Positions 9,452 to 18,640 of a stretch of 64,000 nt of DNA are shown here, piece by piece. The stretch is from the NCBI RefSeq assembly GCF_036013955.1, contig NZ_CP107903.1, forward strand, positions 6,944,001 to 7,008,000. The letters are read 5' to 3'. Source of the stretch: Streptomyces sp. NBC_00459 (lineage in GTDB: Bacteria; Actinomycetota; Actinomycetes; Streptomycetales; Streptomycetaceae). The notes under the pieces are model-generated. The model searched no databases and was not told the DNA's origin. It saw only the letters and a program-made list of their open reading frames with translations. The translations under genes were made by a program, and so were the position numbers. Every line of letters begins with the position of its first letter. Position 1 is the stretch's first letter.

Positions 9452-10544
9452 CCGAACTGACTCCTTTGTCCGCGAACGGCACCGCGGTGGGCGAGCCCTC
9501 GCCCTCGAACGCGCCCAGTGCCTTCCTCGAGGTCCGCGACCTCAAGGTCCACTTCCCGACCGACGACGGCCTGGTCAAGTCCGTCGACGGGCTCAGCTTC
9601 CAGCTGGAGAAGGGCAAGACCCTCTCCATCGTGGGCGAGTCCGGCTCCGGCAAGTCCGTCACCTCGCTGGCCATCATGGGCCTGCACCGGCTCGGCGCAC
9701 GCGGCAAGAACGTGCGGATGAGCGGGGAGATCTGGCTCGACGGCAAGGAACTCGTCGGTGCCGACCCCGACGAGGTGCGCAAGCTGCGGGGCCGCGAGAT
9801 GGCGATGATCTTCCAGGATCCGCTGTCCGCGATGCACCCGTACTACACGATCGGCAACCAGATCGTGGAGGCGTACCGCGTCCACCACGACGTCAGCAAG
9901 AAGGTCGCCCGCACCCGCGCGATCGAGATGCTCGACCGGGTCGGCATCCCCGAGCCCGCCAAGCGTGTCGACGGCTACCCGCACGAGTTCTCCGGCGGTA
10001 TGCGCCAGCGCGCGATGATCGCGATGGCGCTGGTCAACAACCCCGAGCTGCTCATCGCGGACGAGCCGACGACCGCCCTCGACGTGACCGTCCAGGCGCA
10101 GATCCTCGACCTGATCCGCGATCTCCAGAAGGAGTTCGGCTCCGCGGTCGTCCTCATCACGCACGACCTCGGTGTGGTCGCCGAGATCGCCGACGAGGTG
10201 CTGGTGATGTACGGCGGCCGGTGCGTGGAGCGCGGTCCGGTCGACGAGATCTTCGAGCAGCCGCAGCACCCGTACACCTGGGGTCTGCTCGGTTCCATGC
10301 CCCGCATCGACCGGGAGACCTCCGACCGGCTCATCCCCGTCAAGGGGCAGCCGCCGAGCCTCATCAACGTCCCCTCGGGCTGCGCCTTCCACCCGCGCTG
10401 CCCGTACGCGGACATCCCCAAGGGCGACGTCACCCGTACCGTGCGCCCGGAGCTCCAGCAGGTCGCCGGCGGGCACTTCTCCGCCTGCCACCTCTCGCCG
10501 GAGGACCGTACGCGGATCTGGACCGAAGAGATTGCGCCGAAGCT

Positions 10545-10548
<4 letters not shown>
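9448..10548 (+). CDS. Peptide ABC transporter ATP-binding protein, DppD/OppD type
   Basis: Cytoplasmic ATPase subunit, 366 aa. Walker A GESGSGKS is followed by the Q-loop FQDPLSAMHP, the ABC signature EFSGGMRQRAMIA, Walker B LLIADEPTTALD and the switch histidine in ITHDLG. The C-terminal oligopeptide/dipeptide extension has the usual cysteine cluster (SGCAFHPRCPYAD ... ACH), which binds an iron-sulfur cluster in some homologues. The GTG start overlaps the dppB-type stop by four bases, and its own stop overlaps the next gene in the same way. It pairs with the following DppF-type ATPase. Confidence 0.96.
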
Positions 10549-11735
<1,187 letters not shown>

Positions 11736-11837
11736 GGCATGACGAGTTGGCAAAGTCATGCACATGCTCGAACGGGAGAGCGCAGAGTCGTCCGTGTCCG
11801 TCTTGTCCGACCGGCACACGCTCGAAAGGGACGACTC

Positions 11838-13229
11838 ATGGCACTCTCCCGTTCGGCACGTTTAGGGGCCGTCGCCACCGCGGCGGCCTCCTTCCTCGTC
11901 ATCGCCGCTTCCTCCGCTCCGGCCCCCGGCGCCGACGGCATCGGTGACTCCTACTTCCCGCAGCTGGGCAACGGCGGCTTCGACGCCCGCCACTACGCCC
12001 TCGACCTCGCGTACAACCCCGACACCGACCGCCTCGACGGCCGAACGACCATCACCGCCCGCGCCACCCAGAACCTCTCGTCCTTCGATCTCGACCTCCA
12101 GGAGCTGGAGGTCACACGGGTCGAAGTGAACGGCAGACGCGCCCAGTTCACGCGCGACGGCGACGAGATCCGCATCACGCCCCGCGGCCACCTGTCCAAA
12201 GGACGGGACTTCAGGGTCGCCGTCACCTACGGCGGGGTGCCCGAGCCGCTGGGCGGGCCCATCGTCTTCGGCTCCAGCTACGGGTGGATGAAGACAGGCG
12301 ACGGCGTCTTCGTCGCCTGCGAACCCAACGCCGCCTCCACCTGGTTCCCGTCCAGCGACCACCCTTCCGACAAGGCCGCCTTCGACATCCGGATCAAGGC
12401 GCCGAAGGGGCTGACCGCCGTCTCCAACGGCCGGCTGGTCTCGACGTACGACAAGGGCGGCTCGACGTACACGCACTGGCGCGAGAAGAAGCAGATGGCG
12501 ACCTACCTCGCCACGGCGACCATCGGGAAGTTCGACGTGAAGACGGGTGTCACACCCGGTGGGACGCCGATCTACGTCGCCATCGACCCGGTGCTCGCGA
12601 ACAGCAACAACGTCGACGTGTACGCGGTGACCGCCGAGGCCACCGACTACTGGTCGAAGGTCTTCGGGCCCTATCCGTTCGAGGAGACCGGCGCGATAGT
12701 CGACGACATGCCGGCTGCCGGGTTCTCGCTGGAGACGCAGACGAAGCCGGTCTACTCGGCCGTGCGCAACGAGACGACCATCGTGCACGAGCTGGCCCAC
12801 CAGTGGTTCGGCGACTCCGTGTCGACCGAGCGCTGGAAGGACATCTGGCTCAACGAGGGCTTCGCGACCTACTCCCAGTGGCTGTGGGCCGAGTACAAGG
12901 GCACCCGCTCGGCGCACGACTCCTTCCTCGCCGGGTACAACGCCCGCCCCGACACCAGCGCCTTCTGGCAGATCGTCGTCGGCGATCCGCAGCGCGACAC
13001 CATGTTCGCCTCGGCGGTCTACCAGCGCGGCGCGATGACCCTCCAGGTGCTCCGCGAACGCATCGGCGACGCCGCCTTCTTCAAGCTCCTGCCCACCTGG
13101 ACCAGGCTCCACCGGTACGGCAACGCGAACACGGACGACTTCGTCCGGCTCGCGGAGAAGATCAGCGGGAAGCAGCTCGACGACCTTTTCCAGACCTGGC
13201 TCTTCACCACCGGTAAGCCTGCCATCTAA
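11838..13229 (+). CDS. Secreted M1-family metallopeptidase (aminopeptidase N-like)
   Basis: Zinc peptidase, 463 aa, exported by an N-terminal signal peptide (residues 1 to about 32, hydrophobic core VATAAASFLVIAASSA). The zinc site is complete: H317-E-L-A-H321 and Glu340 in LNEGF. The N-terminal beta domain (residues 40-220) matches M1 folds. The usual GxMEN substrate-binding motif reads GFSLET here, and the protein lacks the large C-terminal domain of intracellular PepN, so specificity may differ. ATG at 11838 follows AAAGGGA. It lies just after the peptide transporter, so it could release peptides outside the cell for import (inference). Confidence 0.93.
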   Translation: MALSRSARLGAVATAAASFLVIAASSAPAPGADGIGDSYFPQLGNGGFDARHYALDLAYNPDTDRLDGRTTITARATQNLSSFDLDLQELEVTRVEVNGRRAQFTRDGDEIRITPRGHLSKGRDFRVAVTYGGVPEPLGGPIVFGSSYGWMKTGDGVFVACEPNAASTWFPSSDHPSDKAAFDIRIKAPKGLTAVSNGRLVSTYDKGGSTYTHWREKKQMATYLATATIGKFDVKTGVTPGGTPIYVAIDPVLANSNNVDVYAVTAEATDYWSKVFGPYPFEETGAIVDDMPAAGFSLETQTKPVYSAVRNETTIVHELAHQWFGDSVSTERWKDIWLNEGFATYSQWLWAEYKGTRSAHDSFLAGYNARPDTSAFWQIVVGDPQRDTMFASAVYQRGAMTLQVLRERIGDAAFFKLLPTWTRLHRYGNANTDDFVRLAEKISGKQLDDLFQTWLFTTGKPAI

Positions 13230-13293
13230 GAGGTCTCGCGCGTCTGGCCTTGCTTTGTAAGGTGCACAACCATTTTCGGGTAAGAATACGGGG

Positions 13294-13962
13294 GTGATTC
13301 AGCAGCTCTTCAGCCCTTCCGTCCAGCACACCCTGGACCTCGTCGGCATCTTCGTCTTCGCGATCTCCGGCGCCCTGCTGGCCGTCCGGAAGAACTTCGA
13401 CGTCTTCGGGATCGCCGTACTCGCCGAGGTCACCGCGCTGGGCGGCGGGCTGCTGCGCGATCTGGTCATCGGGGCGGTGCCCCCGGCGGCGTTCACGGAT
13501 CTCGGGTACTTCCTGACGCCGCTGCTCGCCGCCCTGCTCGTCTTCTTCCTCCACCCGGAGGTGGAGCGCATCCAGGCGGGGGTGAACGTCTTCGACGCGG
13601 CGGGGCTCGGACTGTTCTGTGTCACCGGCACGGTGAAGGCGTACGACTACGGTCTCGGTCTCACCGCCTCCGCCGCCCTCGGTCTCGCGACGGCCGTGGG
13701 CGGCGGAGTGCTGCGTGACGTACTCGCCAACGAGGTTCCCTCGCTGCTGCGTTGGGACCGTGACCTGTACGCGGTCCCGGCGATCGTCGGCTCCGCGCTG
13801 GTCGTCCTCTGCATCCGCTACGACGTGCTCAACCCGTTCACCAGCGGGTTCGCGGTCGTCACGGCTTTCGTTCTGCGGCTGCTCGCGATGCGGTTCCACT
13901 GGCGAGCGCCGCGCGCGTGGCACCGGCGGTCGACGGCTCGTGAGGACGAGTCCGTGCGGTAG
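13294..13962 (+). CDS. TRIC/UPF0126 family membrane protein
   Basis: The 222-aa product has six to seven membrane segments in two repeats. Each repeat carries the family glycine motif: GGGLLRDLVIG at residues 50-60 and GGGVLRDVLANEVP at 144-157. Bacterial members were labelled UPF0126/YicG; some relatives form trimeric cation channels (TRIC), and a glycine-transport role has been suggested for others. Ion or substrate here is unknown. A -10-like TAAGAA lies 8 bases before the GTG start. The last 104 bp overlap the 3' end of the convergent esterase gene. Confidence 0.9.
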   Translation: MIQQLFSPSVQHTLDLVGIFVFAISGALLAVRKNFDVFGIAVLAEVTALGGGLLRDLVIGAVPPAAFTDLGYFLTPLLAALLVFFLHPEVERIQAGVNVFDAAGLGLFCVTGTVKAYDYGLGLTASAALGLATAVGGGVLRDVLANEVPSLLRWDRDLYAVPAIVGSALVVLCIRYDVLNPFTSGFAVVTAFVLRLLAMRFHWRAPRAWHRRSTAREDESVR

Positions 13963-15106
13963 GGGAGCCGGCCGCCTTGTCACCGCCCGCGTCGAACTGC
14001 TGGGTCAGCCAGCGGAACACCGTGGTGATCTGGGGCCGCCACAGCGCCATGTTGTGGCCGCCGTCGCTGCGCGGCAGGTACACCACGTCCACCGCCGTCG
14101 GCGCCTTCGCCACCTTCTGCAGGGCGAGACCGGCCTCGTAGCCGTCGCCGGACTCGCCCGACACGTAGAGCGCGACGGCGGGAGCGACGCGGTCGTGCTT
14201 GAGGATCAGATACGGGTTGTTCGCGGCCCTCAGCTGCGGCGTCCGGGCGGCCAGTGAGAGGGGTTCCCCGGCCGGGTCGTTGTAGCCGGACATGGACACC
14301 GCGGCCCGGTAGCGGTCCGGGTGTGCGACGGCGAGCTTCGTCGCGCAGTGCGCTCCGGCCGAATATCCGGCGACGGCCCAGCCGCCCGGCCCGCCCTCGG
14401 CGCGGAAGTTGTCCGTGACCATCTTCGGTACGTCGACACTGAGCCAGGTGTCCGCGTTGACCCGGCCGGCGATGTTGGCGCAGCCCGTGTCCGCGTCGGC
14501 GATGAGGGTCGTGCGCGGCGACACCAGGATGAAGGGCGTGATCTGGCCGCTCTTCATCAGCGGCAGCAGTTGCTGGGGCGCGTGCAGCGAGCCGAACCAG
14601 GACTTCGCCGAGCCCGGGTAGCCCGGCAGCAGCTCGACGACCGGGAACCGGCGGTGCCGGTAGGCGGCCTGGTGGTACTGCGGTGGCAGCCAGACGTAGA
14701 CCTCGGCGTCGACGCCCGAGACCTGGCCCTTGAGGTCGGTGACGTCGACGCCGCCCGCCGCGTGCATGCCAGGACCGTCGGCCTCGCGGAACGTCTGCTT
14801 CACCTTCGGCAGTCTGCGCAGCGAGATGCCGCCGGTGCCGTCGGGGCCGAGGTCGGCGGCGGCCTGGACATGGTCGCCCGTGCCGAGGAGGTCGCCCCAG
14901 TTGTCGTACAGGTTGTTGGAGTTGTTCACCAGCAGGAACACCAGGGTGACCGCCGTGGCCTGGGCGAACAGCACCATCAGCAGCCGGGCGGCGCCACGCA
15001 CGAGCGCGGGCCCGCGTACCCGGGACCAGAGGGCGAGGGGCAGCAGTACGGCGACGGCGACGAGCGCGATCGTCGTGAGGAGGAACGGCGTACCGGTGAG
15101 GCTCAT
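13859..15106 (-). CDS. Membrane-anchored esterase (alpha/beta hydrolase, esterase D/antigen 85-like)
   Basis: A 415-aa protein with two N-terminal membrane helices (about residues 8-27 and 38-60), so the catalytic domain is likely outside the cell. The serine nucleophile lies in GYSAG, preceded by the oxyanion region VVELLPGYPGS. The C-terminal DGGHNMALWRPQ supplies the catalytic histidine. The layout matches putative esterases related to S-formylglutathione hydrolase and mycolyltransferase; the substrate is unknown. A Thr/Ala/Arg-rich tail of about 50 residues runs antisense over the end of the TRIC-family gene. The start at 15106 has no good ribosome site. The opposite gene at 15251 is divergent. 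Confidence 0.88.
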   Translation of the reverse strand: MSLTGTPFLLTTIALVAVAVLLPLALWSRVRGPALVRGAARLLMVLFAQATAVTLVFLLVNNSNNLYDNWGDLLGTGDHVQAAADLGPDGTGGISLRRLPKVKQTFREADGPGMHAAGGVDVTDLKGQVSGVDAEVYVWLPPQYHQAAYRHRRFPVVELLPGYPGSAKSWFGSLHAPQQLLPLMKSGQITPFILVSPRTTLIADADTGCANIAGRVNADTWLSVDVPKMVTDNFRAEGGPGGWAVAGYSAGAHCATKLAVAHPDRYRAAVSMSGYNDPAGEPLSLAARTPQLRAANNPYLILKHDRVAPAVALYVSGESGDGYEAGLALQKVAKAPTAVDVVYLPRSDGGHNMALWRPQITTVFRWLTQQFDAGGDKAAGSPTARTRPHEPSTAGATRAALASGTASRAAAERKP

Positions 15107-15250
15107 GTCTGGGAGGAGGACGATCCGGCGCCGGAGGTCACGGCGGCGGACGAACCCTTACCCAAGACATTCCGGGCACTTACCAAGGAGCGAATTCCAC
15201 CCGTCCGAAAAAAGCTACCGCTTAGTATTCCCCTGCTGTACCGTTCACGT

Positions 15251-16111
15251 ATGCCAGAAGCAGCCTCCGCCCAGACCGCGCGAGCCACCATCGGCGACAG
15301 CGAGTTCGACCGCGACACCGCCGTCACCCGGCGCGCGACCGGTGTCTACGACACCGAGCTCTCCGCCGGCTGGACCATCATCAACGCCGTCAACGGCGGC
15401 TATCTGCTGGCGGTGCTGGGCCGCGCCCTCGCGGACGCCCTCCCGCACGGCGACCCGTTCAGTGTCTCCGCGCACTACCTCACCGCGTCCCGTCCGGGCC
15501 CGGCGGTCGTCCGCACGGACGTGGTCCGCACCGGACGCTCACTGTCGACCGGCACGGCCTCTCTCTTCCAGTACGACGACGAGGGCCAGGAGGTCGAGCG
15601 GATCCGTGTCCTCGCCTCCTACGGCGACCTGGACACCCTTCCCGACGACGTCCGCACGACCGCCGAGCCGCCCGCGCTGCCGCCCATGGACCAGTGCTTC
15701 GGCCCGCAGGACGCGCCCGCCCCCGTCCCCGGCAGCTCCGCCATCGCCGACCGGCTGATGCTCAAGCTCGACCCGGCCACCCTCGGCTGGGCGCTCGGCG
15801 CGCCCTCGGGCAAGGGGGAGATGCGGTCCTGGTTCGGGCTCGCCGACGGCCGTGACGCCGACCCGCTCGCGCTGCTCCTCGCGGTCGACGCGCTGCCGCC
15901 GACCGCGTTCGAGATCGGCCTGTCCGGCTGGGTCCCGACGGTCGAGCTGACCGTGCATGTGCGCTGTCGGCCCGCCCCGGGGCCGTTGCGGGTCTCGATC
16001 ACGACCCGCAACCTGGCCGGCGGCTTCCTGGAGGAGGACGCCGAGGTCTGGGACAGCGCGGACCGACTCGTCGCCCAGTCACGGCAGTTGGCGAGCGTAC
16101 GGCTCGGATGA
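15251..16111 (+). CDS. Acyl-CoA thioesterase family protein (TesB-like)
   Basis: Cytoplasmic 286-aa double-hotdog protein. Similarity to the thioesterase/TesB group rests on ATGVYDTELSAGWTIINAVNGGYLLAVLGRAL (key part NGGYLLA), the SVSAHYLTASRPGPA strand and the second-half WVPTVELTVHVRCRPAPGPL. It probably hydrolyses acyl-CoA esters; the acyl group is unknown. ATG at 15251 is chosen because family similarity begins there. No Shine-Dalgarno site is seen, and TACCGT (15239-15244) ends 6 bases before the ATG, so the message may be leaderless. The gene is divergent from the esterase. Confidence 0.88.
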   Translation: MPEAASAQTARATIGDSEFDRDTAVTRRATGVYDTELSAGWTIINAVNGGYLLAVLGRALADALPHGDPFSVSAHYLTASRPGPAVVRTDVVRTGRSLSTGTASLFQYDDEGQEVERIRVLASYGDLDTLPDDVRTTAEPPALPPMDQCFGPQDAPAPVPGSSAIADRLMLKLDPATLGWALGAPSGKGEMRSWFGLADGRDADPLALLLAVDALPPTAFEIGLSGWVPTVELTVHVRCRPAPGPLRVSITTRNLAGGFLEEDAEVWDSADRLVAQSRQLASVRLG

Positions 16112-16323
16112 GGGCCGCGCGACGGCTTCCGTCACGGACCTGTATCAGCGGGTAGTTGGCACTCCGGAGAGAAATCGCAGGTCAGGCGCTTCCTTGTAGG
16201 CGCGCTTTACCTGACGCACAGGCAGTGAACAGGGCGTGCTCAAGAAAGCACCAGGTGTCGTTGATTCGATGCCCGCCTCGGCACTCCCTCATCTTTCCTG
16301 CATCTTTCCTGGAGTTGTTTCTC
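16112..16323 (+). other. Leader region of the repeat lipoprotein gene
   Basis: This 212-bp noncoding stretch carries a perfect tandem 11-bp repeat, CATCTTTCCTG, at 16290-16300 and 16301-16311. A GGAG ribosome site follows directly, before ATG 16324. I see no convincing promoter hexamers. Confidence 0.5.
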
Positions 16324-16704
16324 ATGAAGCGTGTGCGTCTCGTCCCCGCCGTGGCCCTGCTGGCGCTGTCCCCGCTGATGCTCACCGCCTGCGGTTCCGG
16401 TGACTCCTCGACCTCGAACAGCGGCAACTCCGGTACCTCCGGGCAGAGTTGCCAGGCCCCGTCCGGCGCTCCCTCGGGTGCGCCAAGTGGTGCCCCGTCC
16501 GGTGCGCCGACCGACGGCACCTCAGGGGCTCCCTCCGGTCGGCCGACCGGCGCGGCTCCGTCCGGAGCGCCCTCGGGCATGCCGTCCGGCGGTCCCGGCG
16601 GTGGTGGCGGCCAGGGTGGCGGCGGTGGTCAGGGCGGCGGCTGTGGCGGTGGCCCCGGCGGCGGCCAGGGTGGCCAGGGCCAGCAGGCTCAGCAGCAGGG
16701 CTGA
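16324..16704 (+). CDS. Small low-complexity lipoprotein
   Basis: The 126-aa product starts MKRVRLVPAVALLALSPL and has a lipobox LTAC (Cys at residue 23), so it should be a surface lipoprotein. Everything after residue 45 is low complexity: about ten P-S-G-A-type units (residues 45-90), then a Gly-rich block with Gln (GGGGGQGG type) and one extra Cys, ending in Gln repeats. There is no catalytic domain. It may be a flexible cell-surface or wall-associated protein. GGAG lies about 9 bases before the start. It converges on a TetR gene, with strong hairpins between them. Confidence 0.8.
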   Translation: MKRVRLVPAVALLALSPLMLTACGSGDSSTSNSGNSGTSGQSCQAPSGAPSGAPSGAPSGAPTDGTSGAPSGRPTGAAPSGAPSGMPSGGPGGGGGQGGGGGQGGGCGGGPGGGQGGQGQQAQQQG

Positions 16705-16707
16705 CGG

Positions 16708-16773
16708 CGCGGGGGCCATGGGCCCCGCGGGTACGACATGGGCGGCGCGCTCGACGGACGGGCGCGCCGCCCA
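16708..16773. terminator. Paired hairpins between convergent genes
   Basis: Two inverted repeats fill the gap between the lipoprotein (plus) and TetR (minus) genes. The first has arms CGCGGGG/CCCCGCG at 16708-16714 and 16723-16729. The second is a perfect 12-bp stem at 16739-16750 with 16762-16773 and an 11-base loop. Neither has a T-run, which is usual for Streptomyces bidirectional terminators. Confidence 0.7.
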
Positions 16774-16801
16774 CGTGTGTTCCGGGTGTGTTCCGCCGGG
16801 A

Positions 16802-17428
16802 TCAGGCCAGCCAGTGTCCGCGGCCGATGGCGATCAGGCGCATCCGACGGGTCGCCAGGTGCGCCACCTCCTCGCGCCGCGCCGCCGGGGCGTCCAGCGT
16901 CTCCAGGAACTGGGAGGCCGTCACCAGCATCTGGTCGACGTACAGGCCCGCCAGCATCAGCAGGTCCTCCTCCGTCCAGCCCTCGGACTCGGGCTGTTCG
17001 GCGAGCGCGTCCCGCACCTCCTCGGCGAACCGGGCCAGTTGGTCGCGGATGGCCTCGCGGACCGGCTGGACCCCGCCGTGCCGCTCGCGCGCGATGAAGC
17101 GGACGTGGGCGGGCTGCGCCTGGACGTGACCGGCGATCAGGTCGACCGCGCGGACTATGCGGTCCTCGCTGTCGCCGGACCCGGAGACCGTCGTACCGAT
17201 CATCGGATGGAGGCTGCCGAGCGCCTCCTCGACGAGGGCGATGCCGAGGTCGGCGGTGGAGCGGAAGTGGCGGTAGAAGGCGGTCGGGGCGACGCCCACG
17301 GCGCGGGTGACCTCACGCAGACCGAGGCTGCTCAGGCTCTGGTCCTCCAACAGGCCGAGCGCCGCGTCCAGGAGCGCCTGCCGGGTCTTCTGCTTCTGGA
17401 CCTGTCGGATGCCGAGGGTGTGACTCAT
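16802..17428 (-). CDS. TetR-family transcriptional regulator
   Basis: DNA-binding repressor of 208 aa. The N-terminal helix-turn-helix (residues 13-57) reads KTRQALLDAALGLLEDQ ... LREVTRAVGVAPTAFYRHF, typical TetR. The C-terminal ligand domain resembles the FabR-like subgroup (LYVDQMLVTASQFLETL), which responds to fatty acyl ligands in some bacteria; the ligand here is unknown. The start at 17428 has no ribosome site, and a candidate operator (17437-17450) lies 8 bases upstream, so the message may be leaderless and self-repressed. It is divergent from two small membrane-protein genes that carry a matching operator. Confidence 0.93.
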   Translation of the reverse strand: MSHTLGIRQVQKQKTRQALLDAALGLLEDQSLSSLGLREVTRAVGVAPTAFYRHFRSTADLGIALVEEALGSLHPMIGTTVSGSGDSEDRIVRAVDLIAGHVQAQPAHVRFIARERHGGVQPVREAIRDQLARFAEEVRDALAEQPESEGWTEEDLLMLAGLYVDQMLVTASQFLETLDAPAARREEVAHLATRRMRLIAIGRGHWLA

Positions 17429-17436
17429 GCCATGCA

Positions 17437-17520
17437 GTTAACAACTGTTCTCTGTAATTGAAAAGCCGGGAGACGCGCTAGACTCAGGAGTCAGTGAACA
17501 AGTGTTACTACAAGCGTTCA
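17437..17520. promoter_or_regulatory. Candidate TetR operators and promoter in the divergent region
   Basis: Two sites share GAACA-nn-TGTTA: GAACAGTTGTTAAC on the minus strand at 17437-17450, and GAACAAGTGTTAC on the plus strand at 17496-17508. The second also sits in an inverted repeat, TCAGTGAAC (17491-17499) with GTTCACTGA (17516-17524). A -10-like TAGACT lies at 17479-17484 for the plus-strand genes, so bound repressor would sit just after that start point. Confidence 0.6.
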
Positions 17521-17553
17521 CTGAAATGTAACGAACGAAAGGGATCTCCTCCC

Positions 17554-17706
17554 ATGTTCATCCTCGTGGCCGTCCTTCTGCTGCTGGGCATGGTGCTGGG
17601 CACCGTCGCCCATCTCCCGGTCTCGTTCACCGTCCTGGCCGCTGCCGGCATCGCCGCCTGGCTCGCCGTCTTCGCGCTCCGTGAGCGCCTCGCCCGTCGG
17701 AGCTGA
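17554..17706 (+). CDS. Small hydrophobic membrane protein
   Basis: A 50-aa protein made of two membrane helices (residues 2-20 and 24-43) with a basic end RERLARRS. ATG at 17554 follows AAAGGGA; an in-frame ATG at 17494 exists but would place the operator inside the gene. It is followed after 5 bp by another small membrane gene, so the two form an operon. Both face the TetR gene across operator-like repeats, so this pair is probably its target. Function unknown. Confidence 0.75.
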   Translation: MFILVAVLLLLGMVLGTVAHLPVSFTVLAAAGIAAWLAVFALRERLARRS

Positions 17707-17711
17707 TCACC

Positions 17712-17987
17712 ATGCAACTCACCGCATCGGCCACCGGCCGTACCGAGAGCACCGCCCCCCGCGACGCCGACGGCATGGCCGTCGCGTCCTTCGTCCTCGG
17801 CCTGCTGGGGCTGCTGGTCCTCAACGTCGTCCTCGGCCCGGTCGCCATCACGCTGGCCGCCGTCGCCCTCTGGCGCGGCACGAAGAGGCCCGGCCGCGCC
17901 GTGCTCGGCCTCGGTCTCGGCGTCGCCGACCTGGTCGTACTGGTCACCCTCATGGAGATGGACAACTCCGTCTCGTGGAGCTTCTGA
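17712..17987 (+). CDS. DUF4190-type small membrane protein
   Basis: The 91-aa product has a polar N-terminus, then two membrane helices (about residues 22-48 and 62-82) joined by ALWRGTKRPGRAVLG. The pattern MAVASFVLGLLGL ... ALGLG matches DUF4190, a family of small actinobacterial membrane proteins of unknown function. It lies 5 bp after the 17554 gene and is presumably cotranscribed under the divergent TetR regulator. It converges on the CGNR gene, with only 16 bp between stops. Confidence 0.82.
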   Translation: MQLTASATGRTESTAPRDADGMAVASFVLGLLGLLVLNVVLGPVAITLAAVALWRGTKRPGRAVLGLGLGVADLVVLVTLMEMDNSVSWSF

Positions 17988-18003
17988 CCACCGCCCCGGA
18001 AGG

Positions 18004-18537
18004 TCAGGCGTGCCGTGAGCGGTAGAGCGCGGCCTTCGCCCGGTTGCCGCAGCGCGTCATGTCGCACCAGCGCCGCGAGCCGCGGTGGGACCGGTCGACG
18101 TACAGCCGGGTGCACGTGGGTGCCGCGCACTCCTTCACCTGCTCCGGCGTGCCGGTGATCAGCTCGACCGCGTCACGGGCCAGCGTCGACAGGACGGCCC
18201 CGATCGTGCCGTGGCGTACGACAGCGCCGTCGGGCAGCAGTTCGCAGCGCACCGGGTTACGGCCGGCGGCGCGGTTGACGACGGCGCAGTCCTCGAGGGC
18301 GAACGGGGATCCGTCGGTCGAGGCGACCACCAGCCGGTAGATCGCCTCGCGCAGGTGCAGTGCCGTGGCCAGGTCGGCCCTGGTCGCCGACGCGGGGGAG
18401 TCCAGGGTTCCGGAGGCGACCGCCCAGTCGGTGAGGTCGGCCGGTGCGGTGAGCAGGTCCAGCGCGTCGTCGCGTCGGCTCTGGACCGTCCCGACGAAGT
18501 CGAGAGCCGCGCTGCCGCTGACGAATGCGAACTTCAT
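18004..18537 (-). CDS. CGNR zinc-finger (ABATE-domain) putative regulator
   Basis: The 177-aa protein has the two-part CGNR layout. The N-terminal ABATE domain begins FVSGSAALDFVGTV and includes LREAIYRLVVA. The C-terminal zinc finger has CAAPTCTRLYVDRS and WCDMTRCGNRAKA, in which four cysteines bind zinc and CGNR gives the family its name. The family is thought to be stress-linked DNA-binding proteins. It starts 103 bp from a divergent EamA transporter gene, so it probably controls that gene; the GTAACC repeats between them are candidate sites. Confidence 0.9.
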   Translation of the reverse strand: MKFAFVSGSAALDFVGTVQSRRDDALDLLTAPADLTDWAVASGTLDSPASATRADLATALHLREAIYRLVVASTDGSPFALEDCAVVNRAAGRNPVRCELLPDGAVVRHGTIGAVLSTLARDAVELITGTPEQVKECAAPTCTRLYVDRSHRGSRRWCDMTRCGNRAKAALYRSRHA

Positions 18538-18546
18538 GCCCCGAGA

Positions 18547-18621
18547 GTAACCGCAGGCGTAACCGCATTGACTGGTTCGCCGGGCGCCCATAGGGTCTGA
18601 GTAACCTGATTGGCCGGTTAC
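18547..18621. promoter_or_regulatory. GTAACC-type repeats between CGNR and EamA genes
   Basis: GTAACCGCA occurs twice in direct orientation (18547-18555 and 18559-18567, 12-bp period). An inverted pair GTAACC (18601-18606) and GGTTAC (18616-18621) follows, near the EamA start. Four copies of one hexamer in a 75-bp divergent promoter region suggest operator sites for the CGNR regulator (inference). Confidence 0.55.
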
Positions 18622-18640
18622 TTCTTGATGGGGGCACCCC

